From NCBI RefSeq assembly GCF_038396675.1, contig NC_088921.1, positions 44,230,001 through 44,294,000 of the forward strand: a stretch of DNA of 64,000 bases, in the 5' to 3' direction. The notes under the pieces are model-generated. The model was not told the origin of the DNA. It saw only the letters and a program-made list of their open reading frames with translations, and ran no database searches. A program made the translations under genes and the position numbers. This document shows, in pieces, positions 29,190-41,294 of this stretch (position 1 is the stretch's first letter; each line of letters begins with the position of its first letter). Source of the stretch: Hydra vulgaris. Its lineage: Eukaryota; Cnidaria; Hydrozoa; Anthoathecata; Hydridae.

Positions 29190-30483
29190 TTGGGTTGGGG
29201 AATATATTCATAGCGTTTTTATCAAAGACTTTTATTTAAGGGAAATCTTTACTTATAATAATAAATTAATCGATTATGTATTCGCCATCGCTGTTTACGA
29301 CCTCCTTCCACCTCTCGACCAATTTGTCAATGCCTTTCCGCCAAAAATCGCCCGGTCTAGTATCGAAGAAGTTACTTGACTCAGTTTTTAAGGTCCTCTT
29401 CATTATCGAAGGTAACGCCCCTCATATGGTTCGACAGAGATCGGAAAAGATGGTAATCTGTGGGTGCAAGATCCGGTGAATACGGCGGATGCAGAAGGAC
29501 CTCCCATTCGAGCTCTTGGAGTGTGGCTTTGACGACTTGTGCAACATGGCGTCTTGCGTTGTCGTGAAGGAGTATGGTTCGCCTTGTCGATGAGGTCTTT
29601 TCAGTTGAATAGCTTCATTTACGCGGCGTAGCTGGGCTATGTAGAGCTCCTTGATGATCGTGACATTCCTATCGAGCATTTCCCAGTGCACCATGCCCTC
29701 CCAGTCCCACCAAACACATATCATGATCTTCTTTGGATGAAGATCATGCTTGACTCTGGGCTTTGGCCTATCTCCTGGTGCCACCCATTCCTTCCTTTGC
29801 TTCATATTAATGTATAGACACCATTTATCATCTCCCGTGACGATTCGATACAAAAAGCGCTGTTTATGACCGTGTGTTGCTCGATGGCGGGCGAGATGTT
29901 GAGAAGCAATTTGAAGGCGATTTTCTTTGTTTACTTCGCTCAACTCGTGAGGTACCCAGGCTCCCAATTTTTCAGCAAATCCCATTGAACGAAGATGGTT
30001 GAGAATCGTTTTATGATCACAGTTCATTTTTTCGGCCAATTCACAACTTGTTTGGTGACCGTCCTCCTTTAAAAGTTCTTGAGACGCTCTTTGTCGAAGT
30101 CAGAATGTCTCCCACTGCGAGGTGTGTCGTCGACGTCAAAATCACCATTTTTAAACTTTGCAACCCATTTTCGTGCAGTGGACTCACCTATGACACCGTC
30201 TCCGTATACGTTGCAAATGTCCCGGGTTGCTTCAGCAGTCTTTTGGCCTCGATCAAAAGCGAAGAAAAGTAGGTGTCGAAAATGTTGTTTTTTACCTCCT
30301 GGATATTCCATTTTTAAGCCTTAAAAGTAACAAAAAATTAAATTATTCCAAAAGACGATTGGGACAGTTTTGTAGAACAGAAAGAGCTCTATCGAATGAA
30401 TATTTACACTTTGTCAAACAGAAACAAATCGTTGTAACTTAAAATAAAATATAAAAACGCTACGAATATATTCCCCAACCCAA
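29190..30483 (-). mobile_element. mariner transposon, nearly full-length, TA target duplication
   Basis: The 33-bp TIRs (TTGGGTTGGGGAATATATTC...) at 29190-29222 and 30451-30483 differ at one base. TA flanks both sides (29188-29189, 30484-30485). The length of 1294 bp is typical of mariner. It interrupts the upstream region of the pogo element, so it is the younger insertion. GC content is visibly higher than around it. Confidence 0.95.
29266..30311 (-). pseudogene. mariner transposase (DD34D), three small frameshifts
   Basis: The minus strand starts at 30311 (MEYPGGKKQHFRHLLFFAFD). The N-terminal HTH has STARKWVAKFKNGDFDVDD and TPRSGR. After a 1-base shift near 30069 come CELAEKMNCDHKTILNHL, the WVPHEL linker, TGDDKWCLYIN (first Asp) and KKIMICVWWDWEGMVHWE. 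After a shift near RQGEP (about 29590) the frame reads LLHDNARRH (second Asp), LLHPPYSPDLAPTDYHLF (third Asp, 34-residue spacing type), then after an extra A in an A-run ends RWKEVVNSDGEYIID. All three catalytic Asp residues and the full length remain. Only indels block function, so decay is recent. Confidence 0.92.
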
Positions 30484-30742
30484 TATAATTAAGTAAGATT
30501 TACATATTTTCACAAAAATTACAAATTATAATCAATATTCAAATATATATGTAAATAAATGACATGAATAAAAAATTTTTAAAAATACAAATACATAGCT
30601 GTTGCTTTAAATTACAATAAAAAACAGCAAAGGAAGTCGTTGCAAATACCTTCTTTAAATAAAAATATTTATAAAACCCGTTACTACATTTATAATATTG
30701 CCAATTTATTCTTTTTTTAACTGACACTAAGCTGAAATATTT

Positions 30743-30824
30743 TGCCGTAAAATCTTGCTAATTGCACGGGTGAAATGGGCCCCTGGGCCCATTTCACCCG
30801 TGCAATTAGCAAGATTTTACGGCA
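30743..30824. repeat. Perfect 40-bp hairpin with 2-nt spacer
   Basis: Arm 30743-30782 (begins TGCCGTAAAATCTTGCTAAT) and arm 30785-30824 are exact reverse complements. The centre is GGGCCC-CT-GGGCCC. A repeat of TTTTACGGCA follows at 30829. It lies within the pogo element and uses motifs like its ends, so it may be a palindromic duplication of an end. Confidence 0.95.
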
Positions 30825-31249
30825 TCCCATTTTACGGCAATTTCAACCGGTTTGGAGTGTGTTATTGATATTTAGTGAAAAAATAAATTGTTAGACTATT
30901 CTCATATATAGACAATCTTGTGCCAATAAAAAGATAACATGTTAAAGCTTTAAAAAGTAATAACACAATAAACATAAGTGTTTTTTACGATTATATCAAA
31001 AAAATTTCAAAAGTACTAATTTCAAATATTCCTTTTGCCAAAAGATAACAATGAAAAAAACTATTTTACGGATGGTTTTTTTAAATGTTTATAGTCTGCT
31101 GCACAATATTCTACAGTTAAATTTATAACAATTATTGTCCAAGCATGAGATTTGATAGGGGCCCATCTCACCTTAAGGGCCCGTTTTAGACCACTTTCCC
31201 CTACATTTGGTTTTTCATTATTGATGTTTCTAGTTAAATGTGAATGTAT

Positions 31250-32224
31250 AAATCGAGTTTAAGTAAAGAAGGTTGTAATAGAGAAATGTAAATTTTTATT
31301 AAGGTAGTCAAAAACAAAAAGAAGATTAGAAAATCTAACTAGTGCTGACAAGGTAGGAATTTTAATTTTTTTAAAGAAGTTTGAAGTTTCTGTATTATGG
31401 AGTTGAAAATTTATTTATCGGATTGATTGGCACTGAGCTGATAATAGTTTATTAATATCACAGTTGTCAATTTGTCCCCAAACCAAATGTAGTTGAGATG
31501 AGTCTGAAAAATTGCAAAATAAAGATTCTTAAGAGTATCAACATAATGGCAAATTATTGAAAGCATGTCATTAGCAAGTCATTAGCTCGATTAAGTTTTT
31601 TACGAAGTGTATCTGGTATTAAAATTCCATGAGAGGTTCGAATCTATAAAAATACAAAGATATTTATCAACGCGTCTTGGATATAAACGTTTATTAATAA
31701 TTTTAACTTTAGTTATAGATTGTTGTATAAAAGTTTTTGTCTTGGAGATGGAAAAAATATTAGTTCTGTTTTTTTCAAGTTCAGATAAATTAAGTTTGCA
31801 TTCAGCCAATGAACTAAACCTTTTAGGTCTAAGTTTATATTCTTACACAAGATATGATGAGACTTATTAATATGCAAAATATTAGTGCCATCAGCAAATA
31901 AATTATTTGATTTGTAAGCATTAATGCTAACAAACGGAGACAAGATTGAAACCAATTACAAGCAATTCCTCGGATTCCGTAATGTTCATGTTAAGAAATT
32001 TAAATGGTATGATTAACAGTATCGAAAGCTTTTTGTAAATTAATAAAAACACAATTAAGAAAATGACCAGTATGACAACTAAACCTACTCACTAGGTACT
32101 GGTTTCCATTATAGGTCCCCAAATCGGTAAGCAAAACGTGATAAAATTGCTTACCTTTCTTTAAGTAACATTTAGTAAAAAAAAAATGAGGGAAAACAAA
32201 GAATAATGAAAATAAATTGATCAC
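31250..32224 (-). pseudogene. LINE reverse transcriptase fragment
   Basis: Minus strand: FINLQKAFDTVNHTI (RT block 3) at about 32065-32000, then SNNLFADGTNILHIN (the FADD box with Asp to Gly), LVHWLNANLIYLNLKKTELI (thumb), and YLCIFIDSNLSWNFN. In another frame follow DTLRKKLNRANDLL and IFQTHLNYIWFGD. The order matches a LINE RT and thumb. The GVPQGS block between is missing or scrambled. Frameshifts throughout. Confidence 0.75.
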
Positions 32225-32461
32225 GGTCCCAACCCAAACCGTTCAATATTTTATCAACTCCCTTGCGAGTTCTCCCTAAATCAGTCAATGTATGTACAGA
32301 AGTCCTATCCTTGGGGTCGCGATCGCGTCACAAAACGAGTTACCATCTTTGTAAGGGGAAAACATTGAATAAAACGCGTTATTAGTGCGTTTTATTTTAG
32401 GTTTTAACCCGGCGTTAAAATATTGAAAACACTGAAAAAAGATATTAGTGAAAACTTTTGA

Positions 32462-34956
32462 AAATCACAAAGTTTTGTACAAACGATCGATAGCATATCG
32501 TTATATGAATATTGCGATAAACTAGCTTTTGAGGCGTTAGAAAGATATATTAAAAAGTTGGAAGTACTTGGTATAAAGCAGTGCCCATACAAGTTTGCTG
32601 CTGACAAATGGAAAGATGACCCAACAGAGTGGCCTCCAATACAATACCATGATCTGTATAATTATTTAATTAAAAGTCCGAAAGTTTTTTATCCGGGAGC
32701 AATGAAAAACTATAAGGCGTTGGAAGCATATAAGTACTTTTTTTCTGGTTGGGTACAGCCTTTATATTATATTGTTTTAAATTTTGGTCATGTTCTTTTG
32801 AAAGGCGAAGTAAAGCCCTCCTACAAAACCAACAATTCTCCATATACTGCATGGGTTGCTCTTACAAAAAATGGATCAGTCTCTTACATTCTCATACAGT
32901 CTCTTAAATGGATCAGTGCTCTTACAAAAAATGGATCTAGCCACTGTAATTGCATGACAGGGTTAGTAAATGTGATATACTTAAATATTTTTATTTACAG
33001 TTTGAAAGCTATTACTATTTATCTTTACGCTCTATTAAAACAGTAGAATTTTAGTAGAATTCTTTTACAACATCTAGTAGATTTCTTCAAAAGTTTGTCA
33101 TAATATAGTTGAATTCTACAAGAATTCTACTGTTCTAGAACATAGCAAAACAATAATCAGTTAAACTTTTAATGATTATTTGTACAAGTTCTAATATTTA
33201 TCTATAGTTATTAATACTAATAATAATTTTTTAGACTCGGTGAAACATGCTCACATGTGGCTGCAATTCTTTTCAAAATCGAAGCAGCTGTCCGATTAGA
33301 AATAATTTCTAAAACCTGCACTGATGTACCATGTCAATGGAACCAAATATTTACACGTGATGTAAAACCTGCTCCAATCACAGGAATAAATTTCTATAGT
33401 GATAAAGCTAAGTGCAAGCTACAACTTAGGATGCAAGAACCTGTTGTTGCGGTAAATGTTTTTGAACAACTTTTTTATTCATATTTTTACAAATATATTA
33501 TTTTTATTTATATTATTACAAATATAAATATTCAAGTTTTTAGAAAAAAGCTTGGTTTTTCTATTTTTAAGATATATAATTAAGATTTTTATTGTTTATT
33601 TATATCGTAGAGATTTATATTTTTTTAAATAGGCATTAGCAGAAGATCAAAATCATTTTTTGAAGTCTCTTGAACAAAGTAACCCAAAAATTGCTGTATT
33701 GTCATTGTTTAAAGGTTTTCAAACCCCATTTTTAAATTAAAATGTTAATGAATTGACTTTAAAACTTCCACAAACTTTAAGAAGCTTTTATCAACATTCA
33801 TACCTTAATCTAAGTGAGCAAGACTTTGTTATAGAAGCTAACAATCTTGCTAAGTCACTGAGTATAACAGCTAATGAAGTAAATTACCTCGAAGAAGCAA
33901 CCAGAGCTCAGTCAGCCTGTGTTTTGTGGCATGAGCATAGAAGTGGAAGAATAACTGGCTCCTGTATTTATGATGTTATGCGAGCATCTCTTAAAGCTCT
34001 ATCAAAATCTTTAGTTTTAAAGATAACAAAACCTAACTTTTCTTCAATAAATACTCCTTCCTTATTATGGGGAAAAGAAAAGGAAGAAATTGCTCTAGCG
34101 GAATATATAAACATTTGCTCAGTAGATGGTTATGTAACTGAATCAATTTGTTTATCTCCTACAATGGTTCATAAAGATTTTGAAGTCATTCATATCGGTT
34201 TTTATGTTTGTCAACAAAAACCATGGTTGGGAGTCTCACCAGATGGCTTTGCTTTTTGTTCGTGTTGTGGTTATGCTGCCATAGAAGTTAAATGCCCTTA
34301 CAGTTTGAAAGAAAAAGGGTTATCAGGTGCTATAAACAGTAACAGGTTTTACATAAAAACACAAAATTCAAAATATTATTTGGATTCATCCCATTATTAT
34401 TATGCACAAATTCAATGTGAAATTTTTATTTTAGAGGTAAACTATTGTGATTTGATTGTTTGGACACCAACAGAATTTGTTGTGTGCAGAATTGAAAAGA
34501 ATCTAGATTTTATTGAAAACATAATAGTAAAAAGCCAGTTTCTGGAGAGAAGTCATCTTCCCTGATTTAATGACACGCAGGATAGAAAATGCTGAACCTA
34601 TTTTGAATCGAGAAAAGTCTAAACTTAGTTATTGCATATGTAACAATGAACAAGTGAACAATTCAACTGAAATGATGGAGATATGGTGGGTTGTGATAAG
34701 TGTGATCAGTGGTTTCATTTAAAATGTTTAAAACTTAAAAGACTTCCAACTTCAAAAGTTTGGTATTGCCAAAAATGCAAAAATGACATTAAAAGTAAAT
34801 ATTTATATTTTATAATTGCTTGTATTTTTTTATATTGAAAACAAATTATATAACTAAAGAAATTTTTTATAATCCTAATAGTTTATTTCAGGAAGTAACA
34901 AATTTGTGTGCGATGTGATGGTGCATTCTAAGAAAAGAAATCAAGATTTATGCTAA
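32462..34956 (+). pseudogene. SWIM zinc finger - YqaJ exonuclease - PHD protein of the transposon (4 exons visible)
   Basis: Exons 32462-32961, 33235-33451, 33633-34794 and 34892-34956, with GT-AG introns in matching phase. The first exon has no ATG, so an upstream start is missing. Exon 1 ends HCNCMTG and exon 2 begins LGETCSHVAAIL, together a CxC...CxH SWIM finger. Exon 3 has the YqaJ-like nuclease: WHEHRSGRITGS, LLWGKEKEEIAL, PWLGVSPDGFAFC, AAIEVKCPYS and YYYAQIQCEIFI (acidic and Lys residues of a PD-(D/E)XK core). A PHD finger follows: YCICN, GCDKCDQWFHLKCLKL, VWYCQKC. Exon 4 ends RNQDLC. Defects: about 54 bp duplicated in exon 1 (ALTKNGS twice), UAA at 33738, frameshifts near 34530 and 34680. 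The last stop codon touches the nested element at 34957. Confidence 0.82.
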
Positions 34957-36649
34957 GGTGCTGCGCTACTTATAAAAAACGGTTATTTTCATAGCCACAT
35001 ATTATTAAAAACATTATAGCATAAAATTTAATTGGTAAAGCTTGGTATGGTAAACTTTATAAGTTAAATTTCACATATAATTTTTTAAGATTAAAAATAA
35101 AGCAAATTAATAAAAAAATATAGATATATTAAATGGGCTGTTACTTTCAGTTATAGTTTATTTATAACACCTAAACAAATTTAAGAAAAATAATTCTATT
35201 ATTTTTACTATGGTGCAGGATGGCCCAGAACATACGTAAGTAGGCAAAAAAAATTTGCCTAGTAACGCATGTTCTGGGCCACCCTGAGATTTTTGAGACT
35301 AAATATTTAAGATATGACACTTACAAGCATTATGCAAACTCCAAACTTAAGTATGCTCCTGCTTATATAAAAATGTTTGCAAAAAGTTGCAGTGGTTGGA
35401 GACTAGGAACAAGAATATCCCAAATGTGGGGAAAATGACTTAATAAACTTTATTTTCCACTACAAAATTCTAAATTTAAACTCATGGATTGGTTTTTAAT
35501 TTTTTTTTTTTTTTACTTTTAATAAAAGATTTGACCAATTTACAACCCCCTCATTTTGAGGAGAGTGGAAACTTTACAGGTTATGTCTGTGTCAAACACT
35601 TAAGGACTTTATTTTTATTACTTTAAGTTTAAAACCTATTTATGAATTTAGGTATAGTATAGATAACTTTTAGATTAGTAAGATAACTTTTGTTCCCAGA
35701 CTCCAAATTTTATTAACCTGGAGTTCTTGAGTCTCCATGAAGCTTAAAAATTAACTAACAGATTTAAAAAAGTGATTACTTGGTAAGGGCTATAGACATG
35801 GGCTCCTTAGTTTTAAAAGCCTCTACTTTAATAAACAAATAAATCTCCAATTTTGGTAAAAGATCTTGATTTCAATTAGTTAATTGCCCCTTCAATCTAA
35901 AATTTTTTTATAAATATCCAACCCCTCCTAACTATTGACTCCATCTCCCAAAACAAAAAATGTATATGAAAAAAACAACAAAAAAACAAAAATTAAAATA
36001 GAGTAGAGACTCTCGAGCCCTTAATACAACGGGGGGAGGGGGGAAGGTTGAAGGGGAGTGGAATTTTAAGTCTATATGTAATAAACGGGGGGTGGAGGGA
36101 ATTACAATATAAGTATTTTTATAAAAAAATCAATTTAGAAATCCAAACTAATATTTTTTACAAAACACGCATTAAACTATTTAAATCTACCGTGGCTTGC
36201 GGTCAAATGTATATGTCAAATTAAAAAACCCCTAGCCATTTATTAATTTTAAAGGAATGTAAATTTGTTTCAGGATTTTCTATACTTTAAAAATCACCTG
36301 TTTATTAAATTTTAGAAATTTCTGGAAAACTTCTTGTTATTAAGATCTTCCCTGTTTATTAGCATAAAAAATGTAAACCTATTGACTATTTAAAGCTATT
36401 TAACCACCCTTTAACTAGGTAGGTGACATAGGCAAAGGAGTCAAAATCAGAGGTTTCCCATAATTCTTGATTTTAAAAATTATATAAATAACCCTTCCAA
36501 AAGAAAAAACGTAACATTTTAAGATTTTGAAAAACTCTATAAAATATATACTTCAAATGCATAATTAAAGTTCATGCTATAATATTTTTAATAATATGTG
36601 GCTATGAAAATAGTCGTTTTTAAAAGTTGCAATTAGTTTGCTCAGCACC
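34957..36649. mobile_element. 1.7 kb non-autonomous element with ~70-bp TIRs
   Basis: Starts GGTGCTG and ends CAGCACC. The blocks ATTTTCATAGCCACATATTA (left, about 34987) and its reverse complement (right, about 36590) give inverted ends of about 70 bp. No gene inside. It holds a 33-bp hairpin and a segment at 35300-35600 related to the palindrome at 61.4 kb. G/C homopolymer patches (GGGGGGAGGGGGG near 36033) are unusual here. Confidence 0.7.
35216..35286. repeat. 33-bp imperfect hairpin, GGCCCAGAACAT arms
   Basis: CAGGATGGCCCAGAACATAC...GGCAAA pairs with TTTGCC...GTTCTGGGCCACCCTG, 29 of 33 positions. CAGG/CCTG ends suggest a hAT-like mini element. Confidence 0.75.
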
Positions 36650-37636
36650 ATTCTTGGTTTATGATCCATGATATCCATCGGCAACTAAATAATTAAAAAT
36701 AAAGATAATTATAGGTTTTATTATTATGACAGATTAATTTAATAAAATAAAACTTTTAAAACAAGTCTTGATGAATTTTCAATAACTTTTTTTAATTGAT
36801 TAACTTTAAGGATTTCAAAAATAAGATTTACATAAACTAAAATAATAATTAAAAACGACTTTTATATATATTTAAAATAATAGTTACAAATGCATACATT
36901 ATTTAAATACTATACTTTCACCCAAATTAGTAAGAGCAGCACAAACCACGACAACTTTATCACAGCTTGCTTGAGTTAAACATAATGCTTCCTCTTTTAT
37001 ATTTTTTACAGTTCGAATTGGCAAAACACCTTTTAAGATAGTATATCAATTTTTTATGAGTCCAATTACTCTCTCAATATGAATTCTAACTGATGCTATT
37101 TTCCTAGATGTTTCAACCTCATCTGCAGAGAGTTCTAATTTATTCCTTGTGAATGCTGGAATTAAAAGCAATCTGATTGTCGGAAGCTCTTCCGACCCAA
37201 CATTTTGAAACAAAATTGATTACACCTAATGGTGTACATGAAATAAATACCTTTAAAGTGCTGTGTTTTTTATAGTTGCTGTAACATAGAGCTTTTGCCA
37301 AAAATGGCAATCTCGAAAGAGGTCTTTGGGACGCTCAATTGTCCCGGTTTTTTTGCATTGCAATATTGCAAAAAAAATTAAAATTATTTATCACACTTTT
37401 TCGAATTTTCGAAATCGAATTAGCTTTGCCTTTCTTGTTCGATGGGTTTTAATATAAAAATTTTCCTGTTGGGTAGTTTGTTATTGTTATAAATGACAGA
37501 TGGTTAAGTTTTGTTTTTGTTTAATTTAATCTGTGGCCGTCGTGGGAAAATTACTTTTTTATTTACAATATTTAAAGCTATTAAAAAACTCACGTATTTA
37601 AAAATATGTGAGTTTATTTTTTTATATAGTTACCAA

Positions 37637-39532
37637 ATGCCAAAAAGAAAGTGTAAATTTCTACAAAAATATACAGAGCAATTTCCTTTTGTTAAAAAAG
37701 GCAAATTTGACACAGAAGCGTTTTGCAAGCATTGTAATTCGAATTTTAGTATCAGTCATGGTGGTTTGTCTTATATTAAAGATCATATTAATAGCCAGAA
37801 ACACAAATCTGCAGTTGCATCTTCAAGCATGTGTAAAAAACCTTTGACAACATTTTTTGTAAAACGTGATAGTACCGATGAAGACAAGGTAATTGCTAAC
37901 GAATTATGTTTTGCATATCATGTTGTAAAACATCACCAGTCTTTTAATTCAACGGATTGTGTTAACAAATTAATACCCAAGCAATTTAGTGATTCAAAAT
38001 TAGCTGCAAAGTATTCAGCTGGTAGAACTAAAATAACAAAATTAATTACAAAAGTTCTTGCCCCACATACATTAGAAATAATTTTGAATGAATTATCAAT
38101 GTGTTCATTTTATAGTATTAGTACGGATGCCAGTAACTACAAAGCGGAAAAAATGTTCCCACTAGTTGTTCAATATTTTAATAAAAATGGAATTAATGTG
38201 AAGCTTTTAAAATTGGAGAATTTAAATGGTGAAACTTCAGAAATTATTTCAAATTTTTGTATCCAAATTTTGAAGGATCACAAAGTGGATTTAAAAAAAT
38301 GTGTAGCATTTTGTGGAGACAATGCTAATGTCAATTTTGGTGGTGTAGCAAGATTAGGAAGAAACAATGTTTTCACAAAATTAAAGGACCAATTAGGTAC
38401 CGATATTGAAGGTATAGGTTGTCCTGCACATATTTTAAACAATACTATGCAAATATCTACTGGTCAATTATCTTGTGATATTGACTAAATCGTTTATAAA
38501 ATATTCAACTATTTTTCAATATATACCGGTAGAACTGAACGTTTAAAAGAATTTTGTGAATTCGTTAAATTGGAATACCAAGCAGTGCTTTCTTATTCAA
38601 AAACAAGATGGTTTTCACTTTTGCCAGCAATAGAAAGAATTTTAAAGATATTTGAAGCCTTAAAATCATTTTTTTTATCAGAACCCGATGAGAAACCACC
38701 AAAATCGCTACTGGAATTTTGTAACAATTCTCTGAGTGAGGCATATCTTTGGTTTGTACATAGCCAAGCTAGCTCAGTTCATAATCAAATTTTAAAAATT
38801 GAGAGATGTTGTATGTCAGTTATTGAAATTTTAGATGTTTTAGAAGTAACTGTACAAATTGTAGAAAAAAAAAGTGATTCAAAATTTTTACCGGCAAGTG
38901 TTAGGACAATTTTAAGAAAAAATGAAGAATCTGGTTTATCGAGTATGGTGGAAATTAAGCAGTTTCATAATGACACAATTCAATTTTATGAAACATTTGT
39001 TACTTATTTAACCAAATGGATCACGCCATTAAAAAAGTATTCGGTGTTTTCATGGATGAATTTAAAAGAAAATCCAGAATGGGAGAAAGTATTAGAAACT
39101 TTTAACTACCTAAAAGAAAAAAATATAATTCTAAATGATACGTTCCTATTCAGCCAAATTCAAACCGTTTCAACCATAATGTCAGAAGAAAAAAATAGAG
39201 AAGGAAATGAATGGGCGCAGAAATTAACCTCCGAAAAATGGAGTTTTATTTTGTCCAAAATGGAAACTGAATTTGCAGAACAATATATCGATATTTTTAA
39301 AATATGTGAATATTTATTTTGTATTCCTGGCCATAACGCGAATGTGGAGCGCATATTTTCCCTAATGGAAATTCAATGGTCGGATGAAAGAAATCAGTTA
39401 CTACCGGAGACTGTAGAAGCAATATTAAAATGCGTCGTTAATTTTACATTTAATTGTTACGAAATGCATGAATACATATTAAAAAATACAAATTTGTTAA
39501 AGGAGGCAAGATCAAGCCGTAAATATGATTAG
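37637..39532 (+). pseudogene. hAT transposase with one in-frame stop
   Basis: A single frame of about 630 codons from the ATG of MPKRKCKFLQKYTEQF, interrupted only by UAA at 38486-38488 (CDID-stop-IVYKIFNYFS). A BED-like zinc finger lies near residues 30-60: FCKHCNSNF...HINSQKHKS. The RNase-H core has SISTDASNYKAEKMFPLVV (first Asp), VAFCGDNANVNFGG (second Asp) and IGCPAHILNNT. The insertion domain carries SKTRWFSLLPAIERIL. The C-terminal dimerisation part has GHNANVERIFSLMEIQWSDE with the catalytic Glu, then RNQLLPETVEAIL. Length and order match the hAT superfamily. The TAA is a single-base event, so the element is nearly intact. Confidence 0.9.
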
Positions 39533-39956
39533 GAGTATTTTAATAATGTATTTCCACGCTTTTGTATTAAAAATACTTAGTTCCTTTTTTTTGTTTTATT
39601 AATTTTTGTGTTTTATTAATTTTTTATTAGTTTTTTTTTAGTATAAAGTTTTATTAGTATAATTTAAATAGTATATTTTTTTTTAATTTAAATTTTTTAA
39701 TTTAAATTAAATTTAATTTAAATAGTATATTTTTTAGTATAAAGTTTATTTAGTATAAAGTTTTATTAATTTTTTTGTTTTATTAATTTTTTTGTTTTAT
39801 TAATTTTTGTGTTATTAATTTTAAGTTTTTTTAATTTTATTGACGTTTTTCAATTAATATTATATTATATAATATTAAAAACTTAATATATAATTTATAT
39901 ATTAAGTTTTTTTGTTACAATGAATTTTTTATGTCTTTGAATAAATTTTTATTTTC
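39533..39956. repeat. TTTATTAATTTTT low-complexity 3' part of the hAT element
   Basis: Tandem-like GTTTTATTAATTTTT(G) units and AATTTAAAT palindromes between the transposase stop and the right end. Confidence 0.7.
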
Positions 39957-40752
39957 TTAAAAAAATTTTTGTCCCGGTTTGTCTTGGTGAAAATCTGGCA
40001 ACCCTACAGGTGATTCAATATATATCTCAAAACAGTCAATAACACAAGTTAATCTAGGAAACTTTGACTTAAATACTGGTGGGATTGTATCAAAAATATG
40101 CTCCCTGCACTCCATTCTAATTAAAAATAATAATTTCTCTGCCATCACATCTAACCACTTCCAAAAATATTTTATAGCTGAAGTTTTGCAAATATTACAT
40201 ATATGAGCTAACATTTTAAAAGTAATATTATGGCGCAGCTTAACAATAGTTAATATTATTTGGTCCTCTATATTTTCTTTGCTTGTTAGTTGATCATTTT
40301 CATAACCTTTGCAAAGATAGTCCGTTAAATGTATGAAAACTTCAAGTTTAAGACCAGTCAACATAATACAACCTTCAGGGTTCACTCTCAAGGCCTGGGA
40401 GGAACAGGAAGAAATGTAATTTGACTGTTGTCTGTCATTTAATATTTTAATTTCAGCTCGTAGACTATCCATTTCAGCATAAATACTCACACGCTCACTC
40501 TCCATTAATTGAGATTTTACAAAATTAGTTGAAGATGACAAGCAAACAAGTGGTATTTGATTACCTTCCATTGAGGAGCATTTTAATGTTGAATCCACTG
40601 AAAGGGAAGTAACAATTTTCTGCTTTTTATTAGACAAATATTGTATTTCAGGTTTATTGAAAGCTGAAAACAATGTAGGAATGTAATCTGGATCATTTAA
40701 TGCATTTTTCTTTTCACCTAATAGAAATAATTTATAATTTTTAGACTTTACT

Positions 40753-40903
<151 letters not shown>

Positions 40904-40969
40904 AGTTGTTTCAAACATACCAGAAATAAAATGTTTAGAACAGACATAATGAAATCTTGACTTTGGTGA

Positions 40970-41010
40970 TATTATTAAAAACAAGCTATGGTAGCTTGTT
41001 TTTAATAATA
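40970..41010. repeat. 18-bp perfect palindrome disrupting the THAP exon
   Basis: TATTATTAAAAACAAGCT - ATGGT - AGCTTGTTTTTAATAATA. An inverted duplication of coding sequence (minus-strand N-I-I-K-N-K) that shifts the frame. Confidence 0.9.
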
Positions 41011-41294
41011 TTCCCTTCTTTGTCAATATCATTACGACTAATTGCTTCAATCCAAAGTTTACGACGTAATTGATCTTTTGGTATCAAATAATACTTTAGC
41101 TCTGGAGAAGTTTTAATATTGCTTGAACATCCAAAAGCACAGCAACTCTTAGGCATTTTTAAAAACTTGACTTGGTGTTTTTTTTATTTTAGAGCCGGGT
41201 TAAGCCATAAAACAAAACGCGCTAATAACGCGTTTTGCTTAATATTTTCCCCCTACAAAGATAGTAACACGTTTTGTGACGCGATCGCAACCCC

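Larger units (their letters stand above)
26773..31201 (-). mobile_element. pogo/Tigger-like transposon carrying a nested mariner
   Basis: The left end GGGGAGAGTGACCTAAAACG and the right end (reverse complement GGGGAAAGTGGTCTAAAACG) match as TIRs and each is flanked by TA (26771-26772, 31202-31203), as for Tc1/mariner/pogo elements. Subterminal GGGGCCC motifs recur near both ends (about 26960 and 31160). Removing the mariner (29190-30483 plus one TA) leaves about 3.1 kb. The transposase is on the minus strand. A 40-bp perfect hairpin lies upstream of the gene. Confidence 0.85.
37292..40007 (+). mobile_element. hAT transposon inserted in the THAP transposase gene
   Basis: About 2.7 kb with a hAT transposase on the plus strand. 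The right end reads inward AGGGTTGCCAGATTTTCACC; the left end carries TTTTGCCAAAAATGGCAATC, sharing TTGCCA and a GGGAC block, so the TIRs are degenerate. Limits are set by where the host transposase reading stops and resumes. No clean 8-bp duplication found. Confidence 0.75.

Noticed and set aside
29276..30442. Plus-strand frames over the mariner
   Set aside because: Antisense shadows of the transposase.
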